Shown: positions 17,703-27,969, counted from the first letter of the stretch. The stretch: 64,000 bases of DNA from Chryseomicrobium sp. FSL W7-1435 (GCF_038595005.1 NZ_CP151997.1:1364001-1428000); one strand, 5' to 3'. Notes: generated by a model from the letters alone, not told the origin. Numbers and translations: made by a program.

Positions 17703-18782
17703 CTAAACAACCAATAGTTCTTTAGTAAATTTCGTCAGCACCTCTACACCATCCGCTGTGACGACGACATCATCTTCAATCCGAACACCGGTAACTTCCG
17801 GGTGATAGATGCCTGGCTCGATTGTAAAGACCATACCTTCTCGCAACTCCATGTCATTTTCCCCGTGAATAGAAGGGAATTCGTGAACTGAAATCCCAAG
17901 CCCGTGGCCAAGGCGATGAGTGAAATACTCCCCATAACCTGCTGCTTCGATACTATCGCGAGCGGCTGCATCCAATTCCTTCGCGAGAACACCCGGACGA
18001 ACAAGTGCAACAGCCTTTTCTTCAGCCTGTTTGACGGTTTCGTAGATTTCCCGCTGCGCTGCAGTTGGTTCGCCAAAAGCAACTGTGCGTGTAATGTCTG
18101 AACAATAGCCATTGACGATTACACCTAAATCGAATAACACAAAATCGCCTTTTTCAATCTTTTTATTTCCCGGTGTACCGTGAGGAGAGGCTGTCTTCAA
18201 GCCACTCAATACCATCGTACTGAACGACATTCCGTCTGCACCTTTAGCTTTAACGGCAGTTTCTACTTCTGATAAAATGTCCATCTCAGTTTTGCCTTCT
18301 GCAAGTAGAGAACATCCCACTTCAATTGCGTAATCCGCAAGTGCAGCTGCTTCTCGGAGATGCACGAGTTCTTCTTCAGTTTTGATCAAGCGCATCTCAG
18401 TGATTACTTCATCAATTCCTGAGAATGCCACTCCCTGGATCCGGCTCTCCAAAAATTCCATACGTTCAACGGTCATATGGCTTTTTTCAATCGCAAGTTT
18501 TGCGACGGGAATTGTGAAAGATGCGACAAGCTTATCCCAAGCATTTTCTGTGTCGACGTGTCCTACAATCGTACCGGAGAAAAATTCTTTTGCATCTGGA
18601 ACTTCCATTTGAGGACAGATTAGAAAACTCTCGCCTTGTACAGGTACGAACACCCCTAATAATCGTTCATGAGGATTGCTGCGAAACCCAGTGAAATAAA
18701 ATACATTATCAGGATGTGTGATAAAAGCTGCATCCAGTTGATTGTCGGTCAAATAAGCTTGTAATGCTGCCAATTTTTGCAT
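17703..18782 (-). CDS. pepQ: Xaa-Pro dipeptidase, M24 family
   Basis: The 359-residue protein has an N-terminal creatinase-like domain and a C-terminal pita-bread domain. Visible metal-ligand regions are FDLGVIVNGYCSDITRT, HRLGHGLGISVHE and EPGIY, with a final RIEDDVVV. It cleaves dipeptides or peptides with proline in the second position. The start at 18782 is chosen because AGGAGGCG lies seven bases upstream; the frame continues 11 codons further. Exact specificity (prolidase versus aminopeptidase P) is not decided by sequence. Confidence 0.88.
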   Translation of the reverse strand: MQKLAALQAYLTDNQLDAAFITHPDNVFYFTGFRSNPHERLLGVFVPVQGESFLICPQMEVPDAKEFFSGTIVGHVDTENAWDKLVASFTIPVAKLAIEKSHMTVERMEFLESRIQGVAFSGIDEVITEMRLIKTEEELVHLREAAALADYAIEVGCSLLAEGKTEMDILSEVETAVKAKGADGMSFSTMVLSGLKTASPHGTPGNKKIEKGDFVLFDLGVIVNGYCSDITRTVAFGEPTAAQREIYETVKQAEEKAVALVRPGVLAKELDAAARDSIEAAGYGEYFTHRLGHGLGISVHEFPSIHGENDMELREGMVFTIEPGIYHPEVTGVRIEDDVVVTADGVEVLTKFTKELLVV

Positions 18783-18877
18783 GAGAAAACGCCTCCTAAG
18801 TGAATGACTACCCATTTCTCATCCTATCATAGTAGAATACAAGTTAGCAGTAAAATCTGATAATTGGAGTGATTACT

Positions 18878-19555
18878 ATGAAGTTCACCTATCATGGACA
18901 CGCAGTGGTGAAAATCGAAACAGGAGATTTTACGATTCTAATAGACCCCTTTATTTCAGGTAATGGGCAAACAGATTTAGAAGCAGCCGACGAAAAACCA
19001 ACACATATTCTTTTAACTCATGGCCATAACGATCATGTGGGCGATACAGTGCAAATTGCTAAAGCAAGTGGAGCCCTAGTCATTGCGACATTTGAATTGG
19101 CGGATTATTTAGCGACTCAAGGTGTAGAAACGCATGGCATGGGGATTGGGGGAGGCCGAGATTTCGATTTCGGTTATGTGAAATTCACACAAGCCTTCCA
19201 TAGTTCGTCGTTTACAGACGAAGAAGGGACTGTGCATTATACAGGCATGCCGGCTGGGATTTTGATCAAACTAGAAGACACTATGATTTATCATGCCGGA
19301 GATACCGGGTTATTTAGTGATATGAAATTAATTGGTGAACACGGGATTGATGTAGCGTTCTTACCGATTGGCGATAATTTTACAATGGGGCCACATGATG
19401 CAGCACGTGCCGTTGAATTTATTGAACCTAAAATTGTTGTCCCTATGCACTATGATACGTTCCCACCTATTAAACAAGATCCAGAGAATTTCCGTTCATT
19501 AGTCCACACAGCAGATGTACAAATCTTGAAGGCAGGGCAAGAAGTCCAGTTCTAG
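18878..19555 (+). CDS. ytkL: UPF0173 metal-dependent hydrolase (YtkL-like)
   Basis: A 225-residue metallo-beta-lactamase-fold protein with the metal motif [10 protein letters not shown] (about residues 46-55). Further metal-ligand regions are YHAGDTGLF and VPMHYDTFP. Length and motifs match the UPF0173 family, including B. subtilis YtkL, whose substrate is unknown. ATG 18878 follows TTGGAGTGATT; an earlier ATG nine bases upstream is less well placed. It precedes ytoI, as in B. subtilis. Confidence 0.88.
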   Translation: MKFTYHGHAVVKIETGDFTILIDPFISGNGQTDLEAADEKPTHILLTHGHNDHVGDTVQIAKASGALVIATFELADYLATQGVETHGMGIGGGRDFDFGYVKFTQAFHSSSFTDEEGTVHYTGMPAGILIKLEDTMIYHAGDTGLFSDMKLIGEHGIDVAFLPIGDNFTMGPHDAARAVEFIEPKIVVPMHYDTFPPIKQDPENFRSLVHTADVQILKAGQEVQF

Positions 19556-19612
19556 TTCACAGTCAAAACTATGTTAAGATGAGAGCAAGACTTAGACAGG
19601 ACGTGAACAAAC

Positions 19613-20920
19613 GTGTCAACAAAGCATGAACAAATTTTAGGGTACATCGAATCCTTACCGATAGGCGATAAAATTTCCGTTCGACAAATTGCAAAAGACT
19701 TAGCAGTGAGTGAAGGGACTGCCTATCGTGCCATTAAAGAAGCTGAAAATCGTAGACTGGTTTCGACAATTGAACGAGTAGGAACGATTCGTATCGAAGT
19801 GAAGAGAAAAGAAAACTTTGAGCGACTGACTTTTGCAGAAGTTGTAAATATTGTGGATGGTTTAGTGCTCGGAGGGAAAACAGGGTTACACAAATCACTT
19901 AGCAAATTCGTCATTGGAGCTATGCAAGTCGATGACATGATGCGCTACGTTGACCCTGGTAATTTACTAATTGTCGGAAATCGCTTTAAAGTACACGAAC
20001 ATGCGCTAAAAGCTGGTGCGGCTGTGCTTGTGACAGGAGGTTTCGATGTCCCGGAATCTTCTAAACGATTAGCGGATGAATTGGAGTTACCTCTCATATC
20101 AACAAGTTATGACACGTTCACTGTTGCTACGATGATCAATCGAGCTATCGACGATCAATTGATTAAGAAAGATGTTCTGTTGATTGAGGATATTTATATC
20201 CCTAAGGAACAGACGGCTTACCTATCTACTACAGACACAGTTCAGCAATACCGTGAGCTAAATACAACTACAATGCACGGTGGTTATCCAGTTGTCGATG
20301 CAAAGGATGTAGTGGTAGGGGTTGTGACGGCAAGAGATGTAATGGATGCAGATAATAGCGAATCCATTGATAAGGTCATGACGAAACATCCGATCGTCAT
20401 TACTTTAACTACGAGTGTTGCAGCTGCTAGTCATCGCATGGTCTGGGAGAGCATTGATCTGCTTCCAGTCGTGAACGAAGCGAATAAGTTACAAGGTATT
20501 ATCAGCAGACAAGATGTATTGAAGGCTCTTCAAGCATCTTCTCGCCAACCACAGAATGGTGAGACTATTGATGACTTGGTAAAAGCGCAACTGACGCCTT
20601 CAACAGACGATAAAAGTGTCGTTGGTTTTACGGTGACCCCTCAAATGACGAATCATTTTGGTACCATGTCTTATGGAGCTTTTACAACCGTGCTGTCGGA
20701 AGCCGGATCCCAAACTTTACGAATGCGAAGACGGGTGGAAAGTGTCGTAGAAAATATGACGATCTACCATACAAAACCGGTGCCGTTAGAAGCGCATATC
20801 AAATTGCATGCGAAAGTACTCGATTTTAGCCGTCGAATGGCAAAAGTAGACGTTGAGGCATATAATGACAAGCAACTAGTTGGTAAAGCGCTCATCACCT
20901 ATCAAATCTTTGATCATTAA
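19613..20920 (+). CDS. ytoI: HTH-DRTGG-CBS-hotdog regulator (YtoI-like)
   Basis: A 435-residue four-module protein: a winged-helix-like N-terminus (about 1-70), a DRTGG domain (about 75-180), two CBS repeats (about 195-310; GVVTARDVM and GIISRQDVL) and a C-terminal hotdog domain (about 330-430; MTNHFGTMSYGAF). CBS pairs usually sense adenine nucleotides and hotdog domains bind acyl thioesters, so a ligand-responsive regulator is likely. The target is unknown. The start is GTG at 19613 after AGGACGTGA. Confidence 0.85.
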   Translation: MSTKHEQILGYIESLPIGDKISVRQIAKDLAVSEGTAYRAIKEAENRRLVSTIERVGTIRIEVKRKENFERLTFAEVVNIVDGLVLGGKTGLHKSLSKFVIGAMQVDDMMRYVDPGNLLIVGNRFKVHEHALKAGAAVLVTGGFDVPESSKRLADELELPLISTSYDTFTVATMINRAIDDQLIKKDVLLIEDIYIPKEQTAYLSTTDTVQQYRELNTTTMHGGYPVVDAKDVVVGVVTARDVMDADNSESIDKVMTKHPIVITLTTSVAAASHRMVWESIDLLPVVNEANKLQGIISRQDVLKALQASSRQPQNGETIDDLVKAQLTPSTDDKSVVGFTVTPQMTNHFGTMSYGAFTTVLSEAGSQTLRMRRRVESVVENMTIYHTKPVPLEAHIKLHAKVLDFSRRMAKVDVEAYNDKQLVGKALITYQIFDH

Positions 20921-20958
20921 AAAACCGTTCTGCCTTCACGATTAGGCAGAACGGTTTT
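20921..20958. terminator. Bidirectional terminator between ytoI and ytpI
   Basis: AAAACCGTTCTGCCT (20921-20935) pairs perfectly over 15 bp with AGGCAGAACGGTTTT (20944-20958). Confidence 0.85.
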
Positions 20959-20961
20959 CTC

Positions 20962-21270
20962 TCAATTTTCGTGATTCAATTCCCATTCTTCTTCTACAAA
21001 TTTCCCATAATGTTTAGACGCTTTATAATTATGAATAGCCATATAGCCACCTAAAGCTAAGAAAACAGCTGAAATAACATAAGTGAGTGTTTCTGGGAAC
21101 AGGAACACATAATTCAAACCAAAGAGAAATACAAATGTCCCAAGACAAATGCCGCTCTTGGCTGCATACCATTTTCTTCGAATGGGTAAATCTGTGCGAA
21201 ATTGTCTTGTTTTAAAATAAAAATACCATACAATAGAGATAATAATCGCAATAACTAATACTGTATTCAT
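20962..21270 (-). CDS. ytpI: YtpI-like small membrane protein
   Basis: A 102-residue protein with three hydrophobic segments. The first (VLVIAIIISIVWYFYF) starts at the N-terminus. It sits divergently from nrnA, the position of ytpI in B. subtilis. GGAGGGAAATGA precedes the ATG. Function is unknown. Confidence 0.75.
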   Translation of the reverse strand: MNTVLVIAIIISIVWYFYFKTRQFRTDLPIRRKWYAAKSGICLGTFVFLFGLNYVFLFPETLTYVISAVFLALGGYMAIHNYKASKHYGKFVEEEWELNHEN

Positions 21271-21360
21271 TCATTTCCCTCCAAAAGCTTACTACCTCTA
21301 GTTTAACGACTTTTGGTTGAAATTGCGACATGGAGAATGACCCTATTAGGAGGAAAGCCC

Positions 21361-22287
21361 ATGCACCGTCAAATACTGGACAAAATTAAAGAGTATTCGA
21401 AGATTGTCATCCACCGGCACGTTCGCCCGGATCCAGATGCTTATGGGTCTTCCATTGGTCTCTTTATGATTTTAAAACACAATTACCCAGAAAAAGAGCT
21501 CTATGTTACAGGCAAACATGATTTTACATTAGACTATTTGGCCAAGCCTATGTCAATTACCGATGCAGCCTTTGAGAATGCATTAGTAATAGTGACCGAT
21601 ACAGCGAATACGGATAGAATCGATGATCAACGCTATACAAATGGGTCTTATCTTATCAAGATTGATCACCACCCAAATGATGATCCTTATGGAGATATTG
21701 TCTATGTGGATACAAAAGCAAGCTCCGCGAGTGAGATGATTTATTCTCTATTTTTGACGGGGGCCGAGCAAGAAGAATGGTCTCTTCCAGATCAAGCAGC
21801 ACGACTCTTGTATGCTGGGATTGTTGGAGATACAGGTCGTTTTATGTTTAACAGCACCTCGCTGAAGACGATGGAATATGCAGGTGAACTGATGGGCTAT
21901 GACTTTGACCGGTCACAGCTGTTCAATGATATGTACGAAGTTTCTCCTAACGTACTGAAATTAAAAGGCTATGTATATGAAAACTTTCACATGAAAAATG
22001 GCATTGGGTATGTGAAGCTATCAAAGGCACTTTTGCAAAACTATGGCGTCAGTCAGTCGGAAGCTTCCTTATTAGTGAGTGCTTTGGCAGATGTTCAGGG
22101 AATGCGTGCATGGGTTTTCTTTATCGAAGACGATCAAAGTATTCGTGTTCGCTTACGTTCAAAAGGTCCTGTCATTAATGAGATTGCTAAGAAATTCAAT
22201 GGTGGTGGGCATCCACTAGCCTCAGGTGCAACAATTTATAACTGGGATGAAGTAGACAACGTTTTAGACGAGATGTATCAATTATAA
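21361..22287 (+). CDS. nrnA: NrnA-type oligoribonuclease / pAp phosphatase
   Basis: The 308-residue DHH-DHHA1 phosphoesterase shows RPDPDAYGS, TDTANTDR, IDHHPNDD and the C-terminal GGGHPLASG. It degrades nanoRNAs and removes the 3' phosphate of pAp. ATG 21361 follows AGGAGGAAAGCCC; the frame extends upstream without support. It is ten bases ahead of dnaE with a GGAGG site between, so the two are one operon. Confidence 0.93.
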   Translation: MHRQILDKIKEYSKIVIHRHVRPDPDAYGSSIGLFMILKHNYPEKELYVTGKHDFTLDYLAKPMSITDAAFENALVIVTDTANTDRIDDQRYTNGSYLIKIDHHPNDDPYGDIVYVDTKASSASEMIYSLFLTGAEQEEWSLPDQAARLLYAGIVGDTGRFMFNSTSLKTMEYAGELMGYDFDRSQLFNDMYEVSPNVLKLKGYVYENFHMKNGIGYVKLSKALLQNYGVSQSEASLLVSALADVQGMRAWVFFIEDDQSIRVRLRSKGPVINEIAKKFNGGGHPLASGATIYNWDEVDNVLDEMYQL

Positions 22288-22297
22288 GGAGGCACTT

Positions 22298-25200
22298 ATG
22301 GCGATCTGTTACCCGCAAGTTATAACATCAATGGACCTACTTCAAAGTACAATACGGTTAGATCGCCTAGGTTCGTTTCTTAACACAAATGGCGTAAAGT
22401 TGGTCGCAATGACAAATTCAACGCTATATGGTGTACAAGCGTTTTATCAAGACATGGTGCGTCAAACTATTCAGCCTGTGATAGGACTGCGCTACAACCT
22501 TGAACTCACTGAGCAAACAGTTTTACAAGTCGTCAGTTATGCGCGCACTGAAAAAGGATGGAAGAATCTATTAAAACTATCAAGTGCACTTGAAACGAAA
22601 CATGTAGAGGCGCTTCCACTTAAATGGTTTCACGCTTATTCAGAAGGTCTTTTAACGGCAGTTGTCACAACACAAGAACTTTATCCACAGCTCGACACGC
22701 TACTATCGCCACAAATTATACCCGCAGTTACCCGCGAAACAGCTGAGGATAGAGACTTTATTCAACAGCTGAAAAAAAATCATTCACTTATTCTTCCTTA
22801 TGCTCCCGCACAACTTGAACAAGAACAGGATCGACTTGCCTTTCGTCTGTTACAAGCTCTACGGGAAGGTAAAAAACTGCACGAAACGGAAGAATCTTCA
22901 GTTCTCTCATTACATGATCAACAGTTTTGGGACCAAAATTTTCACACTATCGCTGGCTGGGACAAAGCGTTTTATGCGCTGTTTTCAGAAACCTTTCCAC
23001 TTGTACAAACGAAACCACTGTTGCCGAAATTTCCTATTCCTCAAGGGGAGACAGCAGATTCTTTGTTGAAAAAACGTAGTATCGAGCTTTTAACTACCAA
23101 GATGACTTCCATTCCTGAGGTTTACAAGGAGCGACTTGAGTTTGAACTTGGCATTATCCAATCGATGGGGTATAGTGATTATTTTTTGATTGTCCAAGAT
23201 TTTATTCATTTTGCTAAGTCAAAAGGAATATCGGTTGGACCAGGTCGAGGATCCTCTGCAAGTTCATTGGTCGCCTATGCTCTTGGAATTACGGGAATAG
23301 ACCCGATAGAATATGGCCTGCTGTTTGAACGTTTCCTAAACCCAGAAAGAGTCTCCTTACCGGATATTGATGTAGATTTCACCGACTATCGTCGCGATGA
23401 AGTCATTCACTATGTGCAGCAAAAGTATGGGGACAAGCACGTAGCACAGATCTTAGCTTTTGGGACACTCTCCACGAAAGCTGTAGCACGTGAAGTGGCG
23501 CGAGTATTAGAGCTTTCACAAGAAACCTTGAGCTTTTTATCGAAGACAGTCTCCTCCCAAGCTTCCTCATTAGCAGAGGCGGTGAACGAAAGCAAAGAGT
23601 TGCAAGCATTCATTCAACGAGAAGAAAAACATCAGCTATGGTTTGAGCTTGCCAAAAGACTGGAAGGGATGCCTCGGAACGTAACCGTGCATGCTGCCGG
23701 GGTCATTATTTCACCGGTACCTCTTGTTGAAGTTGTGCCGATTGAAGAACACCAAGATGGGATGTATTTGACGCAGTGGACCATGAAAGAAGTAGAGTCT
23801 GCTGGGTTAGTAAAAATGGATTTCTTAGGACTTCGCAACTTGACGTTGATTGAACAGATGTCTGCTCGCATTCGAGAGACAGAAAATCCACAGTTTCGAG
23901 TAGATGCGATTGATCGAGAAGATAAAAAAACGTTACAACTTTTAGCTTCGGGAGATACTTTAGGTGTTTTCCAATTTGAATCATCGGGCATGCGTAAGGC
24001 GCTTCAATTGGTCAGCCCTGTCACGTTTCGCGAGGTTGTAGCTGTAAATGCATTGTTCAGACCGGGACCAATGGCTTTTATCCCAAACTTTGCCGCTCGT
24101 AAAAAAGGGCAAGAAAAAGTCAGCTATGCCCATCCTGCCGTAGAGGCCATCTTGAAAGAGACTTATGGAATCATTGTCTATCAAGAACAAATTATGCAGA
24201 TTGCTCGCGCGATTGCTCGCTATTCCTATGCACAAGCAGACAATTTACGACGTGCAGTGAGTAAAAAGGATAGACAAGTTTTAACGGATGAGAAAAAACG
24301 GTTTGTAGAAAGTGCTCGATTAAACGGTGTATCTAGTGAGATAGCGTCAACACTTTATGACTTAATTGTTCGATTTGCGGAATATGGATTTCCAAAAAGT
24401 CATGCAACAGCTTACAGTTTGATCGCTATGCAGATGGCAGCTATTAAAACCTATTATCCTCGCGCATTTTATGCAACATTGCTAACTGCTACAACTGGGA
24501 ACAGGGAAAAACAATTAGCTGTTTTTCGTGAAATGAAAAGAAGGGGTATAGCGTTATTACCCCCTGATTTATGGAGGAGCCATAGCCGCTTCACTATCGA
24601 TCAAGAGGGGATTCGCGTGGGCTTAAGCAGTATTAAAGGAATCACTCGTCCTTTTATGTCTTATTTGCTCGAAATCCGTAAAGGGAAACAGACTCCCTGG
24701 AAAAGTTTATTTGAACTGGCTGCCGATTTGTCAGCGCAGCACTTTACAAGAACGACCATTGAACCTCTAATAAAAGCAGGAGCTCTAGATTTTTTAGGAA
24801 AAGATCGAGCTGTGCTGCTTGCTAGCCTAGATCCGGCTGTCATGCATGCTGAATTAGTAAGGCCAACTGAGCGACAGGATTTATTGAGTGGTTCCATTGC
24901 CTCTTTTGGAGAGCCTAAGTATACGGAAGCAGCTTCAATGCCGATAGGCTATAGGTTGGCTTATGAAAAAGATGTGCTTGGAACCTACGTTTCGACTCAT
25001 CCGGTAGAACTGGTCCGTAAAAAACTCCCCAATCCGACAACGCCATTGGATGAATTACAGACGGCTTCAGGTCGTCACAGTGAAGTGATCGGTTTAGTGA
25101 AAGACATTCGCAAAATTCGTACTAAAAAAGGACAAGCTATGGCTTTTGCCATTTTAGAAGATGAACGGGATGAGATTGATTTAACATTTTTCCCTGAAAC

Positions 25201-25315
25201 GTTTGCCGCAGTCAATATCCATTTGAAGGAACAAGCGCTGGTTTCCTTATCAGGAAAAGTAGAACAGCGCAATGGTCGTGCTCAATTGATTGTCCAGACA
25301 GTTTCTCCGCTTTAA
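22298..25315 (+). CDS. dnaE: DNA polymerase III alpha subunit DnaE with degenerate PHP domain
   Basis: A 1005-residue family C polymerase, roughly 110 residues shorter than B. subtilis DnaE. It contains GPGRGSSASSLVAY and the catalytic PDIDVDF motif (about 350), then NALFRPGPM, GIIVYQEQIMQIA, the FPKSHATAYS region and a C-terminal OB fold. DnaE extends primers before handing over to PolC. The N-terminal PHP region starts ICYPQVITSMD and lacks the HxH and the TDDH-type residues of canonical PHP domains (here MTNSTLYG). Metal-dependent activity there is probably lost. Confidence 0.93.
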   Translation: MAICYPQVITSMDLLQSTIRLDRLGSFLNTNGVKLVAMTNSTLYGVQAFYQDMVRQTIQPVIGLRYNLELTEQTVLQVVSYARTEKGWKNLLKLSSALETKHVEALPLKWFHAYSEGLLTAVVTTQELYPQLDTLLSPQIIPAVTRETAEDRDFIQQLKKNHSLILPYAPAQLEQEQDRLAFRLLQALREGKKLHETEESSVLSLHDQQFWDQNFHTIAGWDKAFYALFSETFPLVQTKPLLPKFPIPQGETADSLLKKRSIELLTTKMTSIPEVYKERLEFELGIIQSMGYSDYFLIVQDFIHFAKSKGISVGPGRGSSASSLVAYALGITGIDPIEYGLLFERFLNPERVSLPDIDVDFTDYRRDEVIHYVQQKYGDKHVAQILAFGTLSTKAVAREVARVLELSQETLSFLSKTVSSQASSLAEAVNESKELQAFIQREEKHQLWFELAKRLEGMPRNVTVHAAGVIISPVPLVEVVPIEEHQDGMYLTQWTMKEVESAGLVKMDFLGLRNLTLIEQMSARIRETENPQFRVDAIDREDKKTLQLLASGDTLGVFQFESSGMRKALQLVSPVTFREVVAVNALFRPGPMAFIPNFAARKKGQEKVSYAHPAVEAILKETYGIIVYQEQIMQIARAIARYSYAQADNLRRAVSKKDRQVLTDEKKRFVESARLNGVSSEIASTLYDLIVRFAEYGFPKSHATAYSLIAMQMAAIKTYYPRAFYATLLTATTGNREKQLAVFREMKRRGIALLPPDLWRSHSRFTIDQEGIRVGLSSIKGITRPFMSYLLEIRKGKQTPWKSLFELAADLSAQHFTRTTIEPLIKAGALDFLGKDRAVLLASLDPAVMHAELVRPTERQDLLSGSIASFGEPKYTEAASMPIGYRLAYEKDVLGTYVSTHPVELVRKKLPNPTTPLDELQTASGRHSEVIGLVKDIRKIRTKKGQAMAFAILEDERDEIDLTFFPETFAAVNIHLKEQALVSLSGKVEQRNGRAQLIVQTVSPL

Positions 25316-25342
25316 CCACCACACTAGTTGGTGGTTTTTTTT
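25314..25342 (+). terminator. dnaE terminator
   Basis: AACCACC pairs with GGTGGTT across the loop ACACTAGTT, followed by eight T. Confidence 0.8.
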
Positions 25343-25353
25343 CGTATTGTTAG

Positions 25354-25382
25354 TTGTCAGCTGGAATAAAATAAGTTATGCT
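25354..25382 (+). promoter_or_regulatory. Promoter of the gntR-accD-accA operon
   Basis: TTGTCA (25354-25359), 17 bases, then TATGCT (25377-25382). The operator palindrome begins eleven bases downstream. Confidence 0.6.
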
Positions 25383-25392
25383 ACTACTTGTG

Positions 25393-25407
25393 AGTGGTCA
25401 GACCACT
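25393..25407 (+). promoter_or_regulatory. GntR/FadR-type operator
   Basis: AGTGGTC-A-GACCACT is a perfect 7-1-7 palindrome containing TGGTCNGACCA, the core seen in operators of FadR/PdhR-type GntR regulators. It overlaps the transcription start, between the promoter and the regulator gene, so autoregulation of the operon is likely. Confidence 0.75.
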
Positions 25408-25434
25408 TTCAAAAATATGGGAAAAGGTGACGAT

Positions 25435-26067
25435 ATGACATCTGCTTCACCTAAATTATTTACCGAGATTGTACGGCAGCTCCGGGAGCTCATTGAACAA
25501 GAACGGATCCAAATTGGAGGGAAATTACCTTCAGAACGTGAACTTGCTGAGCGTCTAGAAGTGGGCAGATCCACAATTCGGGAAGCACTTCGCAGCCTAG
25601 AACTTCTTGGCCTGATCGAAACCCGAAGAGGGGAAGGAACTTTTTTAGCCGACTTTCGTAAACATAAATTAGTAGAGGTGTTAGCCACCTTTATCTTAAA
25701 AGACACGAAATCTACTGAAGATATATATGCAACTAGGCAGGCGTTAGAAAAACAAGCTATTCATGAAATTATGAAATCTGACTTTAGTAATCTGTCCATC
25801 TTAAAAAACGCTCTTGAAGTGAATGAAGATATAGAACAAGAGTGGCTTATCAAGGAACTGATGATTGCCTCTGGAAATCGCCTAGCATTAAAAATTTGGT
25901 TACTACTCAATGAATACAGTAGTAATCCGTTTAAAAAGCCGATGTCAGAAGAAGACAGAAGCTACTGGAAGAAACTTATACAAGCCGTTGAGCTTGGCGA
26001 TGAAATGCTGGCGCAACAGATATTAGAGAGCTGGCAATATGGAGTGAAAGGGGAAACACCACAATGA
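25435..26067 (+). CDS. GntR-family (FadR subfamily) transcriptional regulator of the acc operon
   Basis: A 210-residue regulator with a winged-helix domain in the first 70 residues ([25 protein letters not shown] in part). The effector domain is shorter than that of classic FadR, about 135 residues. ATG 25435 follows AAAAGGTGACG. Its stop overlaps the accD start by four bases. The operon position and the palindromic operator upstream suggest it controls acetyl-CoA carboxylase subunits in response to an organic or acyl ligand; the ligand is not known. Confidence 0.85.
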   Translation: MTSASPKLFTEIVRQLRELIEQERIQIGGKLPSERELAERLEVGRSTIREALRSLELLGLIETRRGEGTFLADFRKHKLVEVLATFILKDTKSTEDIYATRQALEKQAIHEIMKSDFSNLSILKNALEVNEDIEQEWLIKELMIASGNRLALKIWLLLNEYSSNPFKKPMSEEDRSYWKKLIQAVELGDEMLAQQILESWQYGVKGETPQ

Positions 26068-26927
26068 TCCGAGAACTTTTTGCGAAAAACAAAGTGAAAT
26101 ATGCAACTATACCGAAGAAAGAACACAAAAATGATGTGCCAGAAGGCATTATGACCAAGTGTCCATCTTGTAAAAAAAATACCTTTACAAAAGAAGTGGA
26201 ATCGAACTTATGGATTTGTCCACACTGTGATTACCACTATCCTTTGAATGCCAATCAACGTATCTCAACACTATTGGAAGAAGAAGGACGCCAAGCTTTT
26301 GATACGCATCTACAAACAACAAATCCTCTTGGCTTCCCGGGATACACGGAAAAAATACAATCCGACCAAAAGAAAACAGGATTAAATGAAGCCGTCTGGA
26401 CGGGTACGGGAGTACTGGAAGATGTTCAAGTTGTAATGGCCGTTATGGATTCAACTTTCCGCATGGGATCTATGGGCTCTGTTGTTGGAGAAAAAATTAC
26501 ACGCGCAATTGAATACGCGACTGCTAATAAGCTGCCATTTATTATTTTTACAGCTAGTGGCGGTGCACGCATGCAAGAGGGCGTACTTTCGCTCATGCAA
26601 ATGGCTAAGACAAGTGTCGCTTTAAATCGCCATCGTAATGAGGGACTGCTGTATATCTCGGTTATGACACATCCAACTACTGGCGGCGTTTCCGCAAGTT
26701 TTGCTTCATTGGGTGACATTAACCTTGCTGAACCTAAAGCTCTCATAGGCTTTGCGGGTCGACGTGTGATCGAACAAACAGTGCGGGAAAAACTGCCTGA
26801 AGATTTCCAAACAGCTGAGTTTCTTCTTGAAAAAGGACAACTGGATGCTGTAGTTCATCGCCATCAAATGAAGCAGACACTTACAACACTTGCCCGTTTG
26901 CACAGTAAGGAGGCAGCACAATGGTAA
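26064..26927 (+). CDS. accD: Acetyl-CoA carboxylase carboxyltransferase subunit beta
   Basis: The 287-residue subunit has the N-terminal zinc ribbon CPSCKK/CPHC (about residues 33-55) and a crotonase-fold carboxyltransferase domain with the oxyanion region [10 protein letters not shown]. With AccA it transfers carboxyl from biotin to acetyl-CoA to make malonyl-CoA. It overlaps gntR by four bases and accA by seven, so the three genes are translated together. Confidence 0.96.
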   Translation: MIRELFAKNKVKYATIPKKEHKNDVPEGIMTKCPSCKKNTFTKEVESNLWICPHCDYHYPLNANQRISTLLEEEGRQAFDTHLQTTNPLGFPGYTEKIQSDQKKTGLNEAVWTGTGVLEDVQVVMAVMDSTFRMGSMGSVVGEKITRAIEYATANKLPFIIFTASGGARMQEGVLSLMQMAKTSVALNRHRNEGLLYISVMTHPTTGGVSASFASLGDINLAEPKALIGFAGRRVIEQTVREKLPEDFQTAEFLLEKGQLDAVVHRHQMKQTLTTLARLHSKEAAQW

Positions 26928-27874
26928 AAACATTGCCTTTTGAGGAACCGATTGAAAAATTGCAAAACAAAATCGAAGAACTTAAAAATTACACCAAAGA
27001 TGCTGATGTGGATTTGACGGATGAAATAAGCACGCTTGAGGCACGCCTAGAACAGCTAAGGGAAGAAGTTTATACAAACATTCAGCCTTGGGACCGTGTT
27101 CAAATTGCTCGTCACCCTGAGCGTCCTACAACGTATGATTATATTGAATCTATCATGGAAGATTTTATTGAACTTCATGGCGATCGTAGTTACGGGGATG
27201 ATGCGGCGATAGTTGGGGGCATCGGAACTATCAACGGCAATCCGGTAACGCTTATTGGACATCAACGTGGACGGGATACAAAAGAAAATGTACGCAGAAA
27301 CTTTGGTATGCCCCATCCAGAAGGCTACCGCAAAGCCCTTCGCCTGATGAAACAAGCAGAACAATTTGGACGACCTGTTATTTGCTTGATTGATACAAAA
27401 GGGGCATACCCTGGTAAGGCTGCTGAGGAGCGTGGACAAAGTGAAGCCATCGCTCGTAACTTGATTGAAATGGCCAATTTAAAAGTTCCTGTTGTCAGCA
27501 TTATTATCGGTGAGGGTGGAAGTGGTGGTGCGCTAGCTCTTGGAGTAGGGAACCACGTACACATGCTAGAAAATAGCACATATTCTGTTATCTCTCCAGA
27601 AGGAGCAGCATCCATCCTTTGGAAAGATGCTAGTTTAGCGAAAAAAGCAGCAGAGTCGATGAAGATAACAGCGCCAGATCTTCAAGAGATGGGAATCATT
27701 GATGACATTATCCCTGAAGTGAAAGGTGGCGCTCATCATGACAAGCCGATGCAAGCAGATTATGTGAAGCAGACGATTGTCGAATCGTTGCGTTCACTGA
27801 CAGCACTTTCACAAGAACAACTGATTCAACAACGTTATGAAAAGTTTGCTCAAATGGGATCATTTTCGTCCTAG
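26921..27874 (+). CDS. accA: Acetyl-CoA carboxylase carboxyltransferase subunit alpha
   Basis: A 317-residue partner of AccD. An N-terminal coiled segment is followed by HGDRSYGDD, the glycine-rich [12 protein letters not shown] oxyanion motif and [23 protein letters not shown] inside the accD end is its ribosome site. A terminator closes the operon before pfkA. Confidence 0.96.
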   Translation: MVKTLPFEEPIEKLQNKIEELKNYTKDADVDLTDEISTLEARLEQLREEVYTNIQPWDRVQIARHPERPTTYDYIESIMEDFIELHGDRSYGDDAAIVGGIGTINGNPVTLIGHQRGRDTKENVRRNFGMPHPEGYRKALRLMKQAEQFGRPVICLIDTKGAYPGKAAEERGQSEAIARNLIEMANLKVPVVSIIIGEGGSGGALALGVGNHVHMLENSTYSVISPEGAASILWKDASLAKKAAESMKITAPDLQEMGIIDDIIPEVKGGAHHDKPMQADYVKQTIVESLRSLTALSQEQLIQQRYEKFAQMGSFSS

Positions 27875-27896
27875 AATACCAGACAACCAGAAGAGA

Positions 27897-27938
27897 TTTG
27901 ACCTTTTTTCACTTGTGAGAAAAGGTTTTTTTCTTGCA
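27897..27938 (+). terminator. accA terminator
   Basis: ACCTTTTTTCACT pairs with GAAAAGGT sequences near 27920-27929 and leads into seven T. Confidence 0.65.
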
Positions 27939-27955
27939 TACAACTATTTATGAGA

Positions 27956-27969
27956 ATAAAGCGTTTTCA
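27956..27969 (+). promoter_or_regulatory. Probable cre site upstream of pfkA
   Basis: ATAAAGCGTTTTCA matches the cre consensus TGWAANCGNTNWCA at 12 of 14 positions. It lies 77 bases before the pfkA start, fitting carbon-catabolite control of the pfkA-pyk operon. Confidence 0.5.
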
